This document shows positions 24,140-35,420 of a stretch of 64,000 nt of DNA, piece by piece. The notes below the pieces were generated by a model. That model saw only the letters and a list, made by a program, of their open reading frames with translations, ran no database searches and was not told the origin of the DNA. Both the position numbers and the translations under genes were made by a program. Each line of letters starts with the position of its first letter. The stretch's first letter is position 1. Origin of the DNA: Mallotus nudiflorus (Eukaryota > Streptophyta > Magnoliopsida > Malpighiales > Euphorbiaceae); the NCBI GenBank assembly GCA_947683625.1, contig CANTUR010000009.1, positions 8,445,501 through 8,509,500 on the forward strand, written 5' to 3'.

Positions 24140-24980
24140 GATAGTATTTCTTAAGATGATCTAGGTTAATTGGCTTTGTGAAATCATTTCCTTCAAGATC
24201 TGATATTCTTGTAGCTCCCTTAGGTAGAATTGATTTGACTAAATATAGTCCTTCCTAATTTGGTATGAACTTTCCCCTGGAATCAATTTCTACTGCTCTA
24301 GACTATTTTAACACCATGTCCTCAACCTTTATCTTTCCTGGCTTAACCATCTTGCTAAATGATCTTACTAACCTTCTATAATATATTTGAGAATAAAACA
24401 AAGTATTCATCCTCTTTTCATCCGGAGATAGTGGGACCCTATACTTGTAAATAAGACTCTTCTCAATAAACTGTGCTATTTGTTTCACTTTTAGAGTGTT
24501 GAAGGATTTAGCCTTTACTCATCTAGAAAAGTAATCTGTTGCCACAACTATATACTTATGCCCATTTGATGTTGTTGGCCTTATTTCTCCTATAATATCA
24601 ATCCCCTAAGCTATAAAGGGCCAAGGAGATGGTAAACTATTTAGCACCGTAGGAGGAAGATGGTTAAAATTTCCCATAGATTTGGCACTTATGGCATTGT
24701 CTTACTATTCCGATTCAATCTTTTTCCATACTCATCCAATAATATCCCTTTCTGATTATTTTCTTAGCTAAGATCATCCCATTCATATGAGAACCACAAG
24801 CTTTCATCACATCTTTAACTTCATCTTTCATCACATCTTTAACTTCATCTTTCTTAAGACATCTAAGATGCATGCCATTAAGCATTCCTTTGTATTATAC
24901 TCTATCACGACTTGCATAATTACGTGCAAGAACATGAATAGCATATTTCTCTTTTGAAGTTGCTTTATTGGGATACTTTC
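24140..24980 (-). pseudogene. pol: Tat/Ogre-like integrase
   Basis: Minus strand. The zinc-binding block near 24830-24660 ends with RQCHKCQIYGKF. The catalytic core begins with PSPWPFIA*GIDIIGEIRPT, then TSNGHKYIVVATDYFSR (24530-24640), with TAG at the expected Trp before GID. The C-terminal part (24488-24140) has EKRMNTLFYSQIYYRRLVR, PGKIKVEDMVLK, SRGKFIPN, GLYLVKSILP and ISDLEGND. The sequence then ends with LDHLKKYYL. These fit the Tat lineage, which lacks a chromodomain. Multiple stops; inactive. Confidence 0.85.
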
Positions 24981-25099
24981 CTTCTTTAATAAACCTTTGA
25001 ATATCATAAAACCATTGCTTCTCTTCAAGCACCATATGAATACGTATAATTTGCTCTCCCTAATAATATATAGCTCTTGATTTCATGATTACCAAAGCT

Positions 25100-25530
25100 T
25101 CATAGTCAATCCAGTCACATTATCCCATAATGAAGAGAGTATTGCCAGTGCATATGCCATTTGATTATCATCTCTTGCGAAATGGATAAAGAGCCATTTA
25201 GTGAAGTTCCTTATTAATGTTTTCAAATAGTAGATATAAGGCTTTAAATTTTCCTCTTTTACTTCCTATTCTTCATTAGCTTGACTGATGACCAACATTG
25301 AATCCCCATATACTAACAACTCTTTTGCTCCAACTACCATTGCTACCTCTACTCTATGAATGCATGCCTCATTATTTGTTACCTTAAAATCTAACTTCTT
25401 GGCCATTGGTATGGTTTCTCCTTCTATCGTAATAAGAATCACTTATAATCTGGCTCCTTTGTTATTTATAGCCCCATCGAAATAAAGCTTCCACTCCTAA
25501 TGCCCTATGACTGCTAAGTTCTTATTTGGA
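25100..25530 (-). pseudogene. pol: Tat/Ogre-like RNase H
   Basis: Minus strand. WKLYFDGAINNKGA (about 25455-25500) carries the first catalytic Asp of RNase H, and KELLVYGDSMLVISQANE (about 25270-25320) the second. Both are typical of the Tat lineage. Stops break the frame between them. Confidence 0.82.
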
Positions 25531-25979
25531 ACTTTAAATTCCACTGTTCATCACCCTCAACTAAATTATTAGCTAGGAATTTTGCTATTGCCCTTCCTTT
25601 GATAACCTTCATGGCAATGTACTCATATCAAATTTAGTCAGCAATACGAGCCATCGAGACATTTTTTTAGTTAAGGTAGATGCTTGAAATATATATCTTA
25701 AAGGATCTATCTTTGAAATAGCTAAAACCTTATATGACTAAAAATAATGCCTTAATTTTCTTATTGCCTAGATCATTATCAAACATGTATTCTTTACCAA
25801 ATCATACTTTTCCTCATATGGCATAAACTTCTTGCTAAGGTAATACACAACATGTTCTACTCTATTAAGTCCATCTTATGCTAGAATTGCCCCCATTGCA
25901 TTTTACTATAGAATCAAGTACAAGATCAATGGCTTACCGGCTTCAATACATGTGGATTGGTAAGATATTCTTTAATCCT

Positions 25980-26760
25980 ATCAAAAGCCTTCTAATAATT
26001 GTTGTTCCACTTCACAAGTTGATTTTTCCTTAAGAGCTTAAAGATAGGGTCACAAATATTAGTAAGCTTTGCAATAAACCTACTAATATACCACAACCTG
26101 CCAATGAATCATCTTACTTCTTTTTGTGTCTTTAGCACCAACATTTCATGGATAACTTTCACTTTATTTGGATTTGCTTTAATTCCTTTCTTTTAAACTT
26201 TATGCCCTAGTAGTTTTCTTGAAGTAACCCTAAAAATGCATTTCTTTAAGTTAAGACTCAGATTGTACCTCTCAATTCAAGCCAGGAACTTAGCTAGAGC
26301 TTCAAAGTGTCCCTCTCTTTCCTCTAACATGACCATCATGTCATCTACATATACTTCCACTTACTTATGTATTATTTCATGGAAAAGAGTAGCAAAAGCC
26401 ATAACCTTATAACAATACATCCCACAATCTATAATGAAAGCTATTTTGATCTTGTCTATGACTGCCATCATTATCTGATTATATCCTACAAACCATTCAT
26501 AAAAGAAGACATTGTGCTTGATGTTGCACTGTCCACTATCACATCAATATGAGGTAAAGGAAAATAATCTTTTAGGCATGCTTTGTTTAGATCCATGAAA
26601 TCCACACACATATGCACTTTATTGTCCTTCTTAGGTACAGGTACTATGTTTGCCAACCATTAAGGATAATCTACCATTTTTAGAAAATTATCTTGGATTT
26701 GTTTAGCAATTTCCTCTACTATCTTTTCAATCCACTCTAGTCTTAGCCAACATGGTTTCT
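25980..26760 (-). pseudogene. pol: Tat/Ogre-like reverse transcriptase
   Basis: Minus strand. WLANIVPVPKKDNKVHMCVD and FMDLNKACLKDYFPLPHID (about 26560-26670) precede QIMM and VEVYVDDMMVM at about 26330-26360, so the catalytic YVDD is intact. Downstream (26300-25980) are LDVNLTFLERIG-type remnants with many stops. One TAG replaces Trp before LANIV. Confidence 0.85.
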
Positions 26761-27802
26761 ATTTAACAGGTTTAATTTCTGGTAAAGTTGGGATGTGATG
26801 TTTCATAATTTCCCTATCTAAACCTAGCATATATTTGTAAGTCCAAGCAAATACTACCTTTCTTTTTGTTAATATTCCCTCAAAATTTTCCCTCTCTTTA
26901 GGAGTTTACATCATGTGATATACAAATATTCTTAGGATTACCATTCGTGCCTATATTTAGTAAATCTAATTGAATGAAATTAATGTCTAATATACACACA
27001 TGATCAATATTAAAATGTACATAACCATTAGGATGCACATAACACAAGCAAGCCAAACCATAATTTATATCATTGACTGTAGGAAAAATAGAGTTTTCAT
27101 CCTCATAAAGGCCAGACATTATTACATCAGTTTCCTTATTAAAATATATTATTAAAGATATTGCTAATAATAGTAGCTAAATCCTGGGGTGGCTCCTCTT
27201 TAGGTCGCAGACACATCAACTCTTTATCAGTAGTTTCACCGATCCTCTTAGCTACCTACTTCATCACTTCCTCTTTGTTATCTTTTACTAGGTTCTCCAC
27301 AATTTGCTCCTTAAAAGATCTCAAACTCAAGAATGTCTTTTCTAGCAACATTGATAGATTCCTTAGCTCCTAAATAGTACTTGCCTTCCCCTAGCTTAAT
27401 AAAATTCTCACTCATTAGCCTAATTCTCCTTAAGGGATTATTTCTCTAAGCCTTTCCCTTTTTCCTTCCTCTTTTACTACCAGATTCTATCGCAGTGCAC
27501 CCTAATCCCTTAGTGTTGCTTTAATTTCTAATTTTTGAGGGTTTAGGGCTTCCTTGCTCATTCTTTCCTAGCCCATGTCAAGGTTGATAATTCATACTCT
27601 CCATCATCCTTACAACTCTTAGATCCATCTTAGTTCCATTGAATATTCTAGTAACTTAGAGACCAGGAGAAACACATAATTATTTCTATTTATCCTGTAT
27701 GGCTGCCATGGCTGCATTAGTTCTAGCTTATATAGTCACAACCTCTCCTTCATGAGGGAATTTTATCTTTTGGTGCATAGTTGAGGGTACCCCTCCTAGA
27801 GC
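26761..27802 (-). other. Linker between protease and reverse transcriptase (Tat element)
   Basis: About 1 kb in the expected pol linker position. Short minus-strand frames such as 26898-27119 (73 codons, with DINFIQLDLLNIGTN and NDINYGLACLCYVHPNGYV) are probably pol linker coding remnants, but I do not recognise a domain. Confidence 0.45.
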
Positions 27803-28211
27803 TTAGAACCATGGCCTTCCCAAAAGCAAGGCATATATGATAGGGATATCTAATATAGTGAACTTAATATTTGACTCTATAGGTCCTGCTTTAATCAGAG
27901 CTTGGAATGTGCCCTCCACATTCCGGGTGCTATCATTATAGCCTCTAATTATAAGATTTGAACATTTAAAATCATTAGCTTTCAAACAAAAATTAGGTAG
28001 GATTTTTAATGGACACATGTTAATAGCAACCATCATCTACTATTATAACATTAGTTATCTTTCCCATTACTTCAACTGGGATAAATAGTGCCTTATTATG
28101 ATTTCTACCTCCTAAAATCAAATCATCATCCGAGAAGGTTATCAAGGCATGCTTCATTTCCGTGACCTTTGCTACTATAGCCTCAGGTGTAGCTGCTATT
28201 TTGATACTCAT
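27803..28211 (-). pseudogene. pol: Tat/Ogre-like aspartic protease
   Basis: Two minus-strand frames overlap by 17 bp (a frameshift at about 28020-28036). The first (28211-28020) reads HALITFSDDDLILGG, HNKALFIPVEV and ITNVIIVDDGC, where VDDG is the protease active-site triad. The second (28036-27803) continues INMCPLKIL, LIIRGYNDSTRNVEGTF, FTILDIPIIYALLLGRPWF. This is the standard Tat protease layout ending in LLGRPW. Without the frameshift it would be readable, so the damage here is mild. Confidence 0.85.
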
Positions 28212-28229
28212 ATTTTGACAGAGCCTTGA

Positions 28230-30420
28230 TAAAAGCTCTTCGATGGCTACTTGAATGCATCAATAATTCTAAAATGCTCACATTCTCCTTAGCTTTCTTT
28301 AGCTCCTCTAAGATTAGGTCTTTTTTTTGCCATTCCTTTACTTTTACATCCTCTGTCTCTTCTCTTTCTATAACTCTCTTAATTTTCTTTTCTATTGCCT
28401 TTTAATTCTTTCCACTTCTAGTGACATAGTTCATATTAGGATTATCACTCCATATGTCAATAACACCAGGGATCTCTTGATCAGAGTCATACTAAATGTC
28501 AATAACCCTAATAATTTAATCCCTCTTTTCATCTTTCCATACTTCCACTGTGCATGTTTCTTTCTCTTTCAACTTTCCATGTTAAGTTTGCCTAAATATT
28601 GGCTCAATAGCTCTTTAACTCCCTCTTAAGATTGTTCAGGAGTGAAAGAGCCCTTGTTCTTTCCTTTTACATCATCATCTTTGAACTGCTCACCCCATCT
28701 TGAGGGAAAAATCTCCTCTACTGGTATATCACCTGAAGCATGCTTAGAATAAAATACTTTGTAGTTGAACTTGCATAAAGGTTGCCCCAATAAATCTTCA
28801 ATCCCCTTAATGGCTATTTAGGAGTTTCAAATTCTCTCTTTTCTTCCATTGGCTCATTATCAAACTCATCACCCCATCTTGAGGGCACAATTGATTCAAA
28901 CGGAATATCAGTAGAGGGTGGCTTTGAATAGAACACCTTAAAGTCAAATTTGCCTGAGAGTTGCTCCAATAAATACTCCACTCCTTTAGAGGCATAAAGA
29001 GATTTCTCACTGTCTATAAGGTTTAAGTTTTTAATGGAGTTCAACACTTCATTTTTGCTAACTCCAGAGTTAATCGTCATAGTGGATGGTAGTCAAACTT
29101 TTTAGTAGTTTGAGAAAGGGTTATTTCTAATATTTGGGTTGGAATTGGACTTTTTAGGGTCTGTGATTTTTTTAGAGTCTATAAGGTTTTGGACTTCGTG
29201 TTTTAAGTGGATATAGGTGTATATAGAGTGGCCAACTAATTAGTGAAATTTACAGTAGCTATTTGGTTTATAGCTTAGAACATTTGGGTTTGGTGGTTTA
29301 GAAAAGGTTAAGGGTCTAAGTAGGCCTTTTTGGATCAAACAGTCTAGGACCTTGGAAAGTGGTTAGTAAAAATTGGAGAATCTCCTTAGCTACTGAACTA
29401 CACGCACCTCCATAGCTTCGTTAGTATTTCCCTATTGTGTGCCGCCAGTTAGGTAATTTCAGGTTCATGTGACTCTAAAACTTTTCTTCTTCTCACTTTC
29501 AATCCCTTTGACTTATAAACCATCATCATACAGGTCTATAAATGTTTTAGGACTCATCATTTACAGTCTCTCAACCAAATTAAGTGACACATTATGGACT
29601 ATCATCCTAACCTGGTCTTTCTTAGCCAACTTATTTTTCTTTAATCTAGCCATGTTCATAAATCTAGTCAAGAAATTAGAAAATGATTCATTTGATTTCT
29701 ACTTAGTTAGTCTTAAATCCCTGATGGACACTTCCAATCTAGTATTATAATCATACTATTTCAAAAAAGTAGTATACATTTCTTTCCAGTTACCCCTAAT
29801 AAACTTTTCCAACTCATGATACTAGTTTACAACCATTCCCTCTAAAGATAGTATGAACAACCTAGTGATCACTATTAATAGGGCCTTAGTAGTACTCATA
29901 GTTATTGTGCACAGAGTGAGATGAATCCTAGGATCTCCAATTCTATCAAAGTTCTATAATTAAGGCATTTTGAACTTCTCATATAGCTTATTACCCTCCA
30001 TTTGTAGCATATTATCAAAATCAAATGAATTCCTATGCCTTAATCTTCACATTAACAACGCATGGGTTTTTAGTAATAGGTTGCCCCCTAGCATTATTGG
30101 CAGCATGTGGAGCATCTGCAGTAGGGGGGATAACTATAGTAGCATGTGGTTGCTTAATTTCAGGAGGTGGTATGATAGCAGAAGTAGGTTATATCAATCT
30201 AGATAAAACTTATCTCAGTTCATCTTGCATCATAGCCCTCATGTCATCCATCAAAGCTCCCTTGATGCCTTTTAAGGTCAAGTTCCCTCCTTGTTATTGT
30301 TCCATTTCTAGATGCTCAGTTGGAGTTAGTTTAGCATCCAAATAAAGTGGATTAATATGACTCTTCTTTAATCTATAAAGGATCTCTTTTTCTATTGCTT
30401 TAGGACTTAAATTATTTCTT
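28230..30420 (-). pseudogene. gag: Tat/Ogre-like gag
   Basis: Minus strand from about 30420. The N-terminal coiled region has EKEILYRLKKSHINPLYLD and PTEHLEMEQ. The capsid-like domain at about 29480-30010 has EGNKLYEKFKMP, RIGDPRIHLTLCTITM, FIRGNWKEMYTTF, TRLEVSIRDLRLTK, NESFSNFLTRFMNMA and KKDQVRMIVHNVSLNLVERL. Then FIDLYDDGL. The C-terminal part (28650-29080) carries two diverged copies of a ~45-residue repeat containing KVFYSK...DIP.E.I.PSRWG. A run of 88 codons (28814-29080) is open. TAG/TAA stops are scattered. It precedes protease in the normal gag-pol order. Confidence 0.8.
28660..28985 (-). repeat. Protein-level tandem repeat in the Tat gag C-terminus
   Basis: Two units of about 45 residues on the minus strand: one has LLEQLSGKFDFKVFYSK then DIPFESIVPSRWGDEF (about 28865-28985), the other LLGQPLCKFNYKVFYSK then DIPVEEIFPSRWGEQF (about 28680-28800). 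DNA identity is moderate; the repeat is clearer as protein. Confidence 0.7.
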
Positions 30421-31232
30421 CTTAGTCTACCACCTTTCCATCCCTAAATAAGAGAAGACCCAGATGAATATATAATGGCTGCAAAATAAATTGTTGGTGT
30501 GATGGATGAAATGTATGCATGCATGTATGCATGATGCACGTGTTATACAAAATGTAGCAAGTATCAATTAAGTGTACAACATTCATCCTTCCAACCTTAT
30601 TCCTCCTACACACATCTTCAATGACGAGTATCTTTCCTAGGTTTTTTGGTCTTGGCCTTAAGATCAATAGGGATATTAAGAATCGATGCACATGGAAAAT
30701 CTCTCAAAGCAGTAAAGCAAGAGAAACAATATTTCTAGGTATAAAATATTAGCTCAATCTTTATTAATCCCAAATGGGTTTTTAAAGTATGGGCTTGGGC
30801 TTTTTATAGATAGAAATACTTTATGCCAATCAATCATACAAGCAATTTAGGTAATTGTAGGGGAAGTAACTAAGCCATTATAAATGGTTAAGGTCTGGTA
30901 AAAAGTCAAGGTTCCCTTAGCAAGATGCCCTCCTTTAAGACTTGAGTTATAGGCTAAAGTCAGAGGGGCCCAGTTTACCAATTAAAGAGAATACTACTCC
31001 CTTAAGGACTTAGGTTATAGGCTCTAGTCAGATGAGCTAGGCAATCTCTCTTGGACGTAGTTAAGGCTAAGAGTGATGGTTAGCTAATCTATAACTCCAT
31101 AAAGCTAGTGGAATCATGGAATCATAAACCAATGCCGTCGGTTACTAGGGACATGCAAATTAATGCAAGAATAAAATAATAATTAATAAAATAATTCTAA
31201 GGAACATAAGTAGAATAAATATCTCTTATCAT
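30421..31232 (-). other. Tat element leader
   Basis: About 0.8 kb between the primer site and gag, no recognised gene. A short minus-strand frame (30422-30691) is not supported by homology. It includes an ATGTATGCATGCATGTATGCATG palindromic run at about 30509-30532. Confidence 0.5.
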
Positions 31233-31246
31233 AGTGGAGTCACCAC
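31233..31246 (-). other. Primer-binding site, tRNA-Arg-like (Tat element)
   Basis: Minus strand TGGTGACTCCACTA directly after the LTR end CTGTCTACA. It is a decayed form of TGGCGACTCCACTG, the site usual for Tat/Ogre elements. Confidence 0.75.
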
Positions 31247-33483
31247 TGTAGACAGCAGGGTTTAGCTTGCATCCAAGATTTTAGCAACTGTAATATTGTT
31301 TGGGCTCAGGGCCCTAGGGAACACACTACTATGTCACAAAGACATAGTATGGAGATGAACAGTTGCCACCCAAGGTAATAACTGGAACAAATTGTTCTGG
31401 TGGTACTTGATTCTCTAAAAGAAAGCTAGCACCACAACCAGCAGATTTTGGGAATGGAATACTAACTTCTTTTAGTCTTGTGTTCATTTATAATTACTTT
31501 ATGAATTATTATCTTATTCTCTATTTACACACAATTTTATTAAACCCTAATTAAACATCCATCTAGCCCTAAGGCAAACTAATCATAAAATTGCATGTAA
31601 AAAATGCATATAAAGTGCATCATCCTTAGATCAAAACTATGTTAATTTTATTTTAAGGTTAGCTAATTCTATATTTTTATTTACTAGTGAAATGGACTAA
31701 AGGTGGACCTATATGTTAATAAATGAGCCTAAGACTATTCATTTGAATTTAACTAATGAAATGGGCTTATAGGCTACAAATTTTAAAGAAAGGAATTAAT
31801 TAGTGGGTCTAATTCTAATTTGATTTTAATTTAAAAAATGAGCTTAAGTCTATTTATTTTAAGAAGAAATGGAATTAATGGGATGAGCTAAAGTTAAGTT
31901 AATTTTAATTAACTAAGAAATGGGCCTAAATTGATCTTAAGATTAATTGAACCTAGAACCAATTTTAAAGGCCTAATAATTAAATGAGTTATTGGAGCTT
32001 GAAATGCGCTTGGGGCCCAAAATACATTAAAAATAAGCAAACAAACCCAAGAACATAAAAAATTAAACAATAAAATAAAAAGGATCAATCATGCAATTAA
32101 ATTATTTTCTCTAAAAAACCCTAATTTTAATTAACATGCAACCTAAATTAACATACTGCCTCCATTGATTTTAATTAGGGTTTACCAAATTGAACCTCAT
32201 TTACTAATCAATTTTAAGAGCGCAGAAAGCTAAAATTTTTATTATTCCCACTATTAGGGTTATTACAAAATCTTCCAAAAATAATAAAGGAATAAAATTA
32301 AAATTACAACATTTCAAAAAATAAATTAAACAAATTCAAAATATTAAAAAACAATAAAATAAACTAGATAGAGCAAGATAAAAATTAAATCAACATATTT
32401 GACTCTTGGCATTCATTCATGTGTTCTCCATAGATTTCCTTAGTTCAATCATATATTCATCACTAGAAACATGAAATACAAAGAATCAGAAAAGAACATA
32501 TAATTAGAATTAATGAACAAAGAAAACAAAATAATAAAAATAAAACCTAAAAGAACACATAAATAATAAAATAAAAAATAATAAAAATAATGATATAAAA
32601 GAAAGAATTAATAAAAAGAAAGGAGTAGAAGATGAGTAATGCTATGCAGATGTTTTTTGAATGCCCCTTAGAATATGATTTTGTCATTTTGAAAAAAATT
32701 GACTCTACATTTTCTTGAATTTTGGACTTTGAACTGAGTGTATTTTGTTTCTTTAAAAAAAAGGTTTTGAAATCACAGTATCAGGTTAGGTCTTCTTTTC
32801 ACTATGTGTTTTTTCAATGAACTCTTTATGCAATCAAGATTAGTGTTTCTTCTCTCTCTTTTTTATGCAGTCTAGCCTCCCTTTCTTCTTTTCCAATGTT
32901 TTCTTTTTACATCCCATTCCAAAGCTAACCACTTACGTGATCACAGGAGTTTTGTGATCACAGTAACTCTGATCATTGCCTTCCCAAAAACAAATATGAT
33001 AATAATTTTAATTAAAAAAAATTTACACACAAAAGATGCGTACTAGACCAAAAGCTACAGATAAATTCTTAAAATCAATTTATTTATTAAAATAAATTAA
33101 AATTTAGACCAATAATAGTAAAAAAAAGATTTTTGTTGAAATTTTTTAGCACGTCGGCATTCCAAACTGTCGACTGACATTATGTAATGTCGATTAGCAT
33201 TGTGTAATACCGAGTGGCATTTCATAATGCCAATCGGCATTATGTAATGCCAATTGGTACCATTTAATGCCAATCAGCATTATGTAATGTTGATTGGCAT
33301 TATGCACATTTTCAAATATACTCCTGCAAAATTTAATTTTTGACAACTAAACTCATAAAATATTGTAATTTAGTCCTTGAAATCGTAAAACTTAACACTA
33401 GAGGTCAATTTTTGATTAAATTTTCATCTTAGGGCCTTTCATCACATTCATGCACAACTGCATCTTAGAATTGGGTGCTTACA
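31247..33483 (-). repeat. Tat/Ogre-like 5' LTR, complete
   Basis: 2237 bp. Minus strand begins TGTAAGCACCC at 33483 and ends CCCTGCTGTCTACA at 31247, next to the primer site. Matches the truncated 3' LTR (17320-18773) and the solo LTR (41149-43291). The six-unit 20-bp array lies at 33179-33298. Confidence 0.9.
33179..33298. repeat. 20-bp tandem palindromic array, six units (5' LTR)
   Basis: Six units of ATTATGTAATGCCRATYGGC with substitutions, in the same register and number as at 18541-18660. The number of units is therefore unchanged since insertion, although single bases differ. Confidence 0.85.
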
Positions 33484-34680
33484 ACAAAACCAATAAATCT
33501 CCACCTTAGCAAATTCTAATCTTCAATAGTGTCTACAAATGCTAACTTTCAATTTTTAACAATATTGATCATGTATAAATAATGTTTAAACTTGATCATA
33601 ATTACCACTTTTGTCATTATATAAGTCAGATTCTTAGTGGTCTGAATCTTCTAGATTATGACTTCACCTTCTTCTAGAATCTCGCATACAAAGTAATATC
33701 AAACATTGATATGCTTTGTCCTTGCATGATAAACCTAGTTCTTTGTTAAATTAATCGTACCCTGACTATCACAATGCACTTTGATATGGTTCTACTCCAT
33801 TCCAAATTCACCAGGTAACCCTTGAAGCAAAATTGTCTACTTTATAGCCTATGTAATTGCCATATACTCTACCTATGTAGTAGATAAAGCAACTATTGAC
33901 AGTAAGGTGGACTTCTAACTGATTGGTGCCTTTTTAAAAGTACACACACAACTAGTAGTTGATCGATGCTTGTCTAAATCACCAGCATAGTTATAATCAC
34001 AATACCTAACTATGCACTAACCATCATAAATACCAAACTAACATATATGGTGTTCAAAATATACCATTGAATCTATTTCATAGCTTGCCAATGCTCCTTT
34101 TCCAAGATCATGCATGTACCTGCTCATAACCCTAATTGCTTGTGAAATATTAGGCTTCATACACACTATTGGATACATCAAGCTACCAACAGCACTTGCA
34201 CATGGTACATTTAACATATATTCCCATTATGCATCATTCTTTGGTGACATGAATGCTCTAAGTTTGAAATGATAAGCAAGTCGTGTACTAATTGGTTTTG
34301 ACTTCTCATTCATGCCAAAACATTTTAGTACCTTCCTATAATATTCTTTCTATGACAAATAAAGTCTCCCTAATTTCCTATCTCTAGATATTTCCATGCC
34401 AAGATTCTTCCTTGCTTCACTAAGATCCTCATTTTAAACTCCCTATTCAATTGGGTCTTTAATTTCATAATTTCTATCTGACTCTTGGAAGCTATCAATA
34501 TAAAAGAAGAAGATCCTCTACTTATCCTGTTATGAACTTTGGACTGCTTCATTATAAGTGCCATAAATGTCATTAATTACAACTGGTTATGCAGAAGTGA
34601 CCATATTAGCATATCAAGTAAGTTGTCTAATGGTCCTATTTCCCTTCCTTAGTGTAACTAATTCATATTGCAATGAAGAT
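33484..34680 (-). pseudogene. pol: Tork-like copia reverse transcriptase/RNase H fragment
   Basis: Minus strand. At its right end RT reads IASKSQIEIMKLKTQLNREF, but the preceding YVDD position is replaced by SSSFIL, so the catalytic part is lost. Then GRLYLSQKEYYRKVLKCFGM, RLAYHFKLRAFMSP, CASAVGSLMYPIVC and SRYMHDLGK. RNase H shows KVHCDSQGTINLTKN, YHARTKHINV and EILEEGEVII. The frame reaches a tract like AAGGTGGAGATTTATTGG at 33487-33510, the Tork polypurine tract with the first bases of its LTR, and is cut there by the Tat LTR. Confidence 0.8.
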
Positions 34681-34682
34681 TT

Positions 34683-35420
34683 TTAGGTCTGAACCTTTTC
34701 CTCATTTGACTCTTCTTCTACCATAGGAGAGTCATTGTCAATTTCTTCATTAGTTGGGATAATTCTTTTGCCATCAAACTCTACCTGTTTGGGAGTACCA
34801 TTTTCTACATCATAATTTCCAAAAGTGACCTTTCTCATCATGGTAGATTCATCAAAGATAACATCCCTACTAAAGATTACTTTCTTTGTTTCTAGAAACC
34901 AATGATGATAATCCTTCATACCATATGTGATCCCCATAAAGATTGCCTTCTTTGTTCTTGGATCTAACTTTAACTTCTTAACATGGTAATATATAATGGA
35001 ACCAAACACATGTAAGCAATCATAATCTATAGTAGGTTTTCCAAACCATTTCTCCAATGGCATTTTAACACCAATAGTAGTCAATGGTAAGCGATTGATA
35101 AGGTGACAAGCATATACTTCAACCTCAACCAAAAATTCTTTGCCTAACCCAGTAATGGACAATATACATTGAACCTTCTTAAGCAATGTCTCATCAATTC
35201 ACTCTACCACCCCATTTTGTTATAGTGTATTTCTCATAGTGAAGTGTTTGACAATACCTTCATCTTCACAACCTTTCAAAAATGGATCATTTTTAACTCT
35301 CCACCATTGTCTACATGGGGATTTTTGACTTTTTGCCTATTTGAGTATCCTCTATCTATTTTCATTTAAGGAAAATTCCTAACTCCTCATCATTCATCTT
35401 CATTGTATACACCCAAATGT
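34683..35420 (-). pseudogene. pol: Tork-like copia integrase, core and C-terminal part
   Basis: Minus strand. At the right edge a decayed core reads VWVYTMKMNDEELGIFLK, then QNGVVE, followed by a 167-codon open stretch (34683-35186) with GLGKEFLVEVEVYACHLINR, LPLTTIGVKMPLEKWFGKP, LHVFGSIIYYHVKKLKLDPR, KKAIFMGITYGMKDY and VIFSRDVIFDES. The tail is acidic. It belongs to the Tork (Tnt1-like) group, unlike the Angela-type copia at 2262-6218. The rest of integrase, protease and gag are missing at the junction with the Athila-2 LTR near 35420. Confidence 0.85.

Noticed and set aside
30025..30345. 106-codon plus-strand frame with Gly/Ala-rich stretch
   Set aside because: Shadow of Tat gag on the minus strand.
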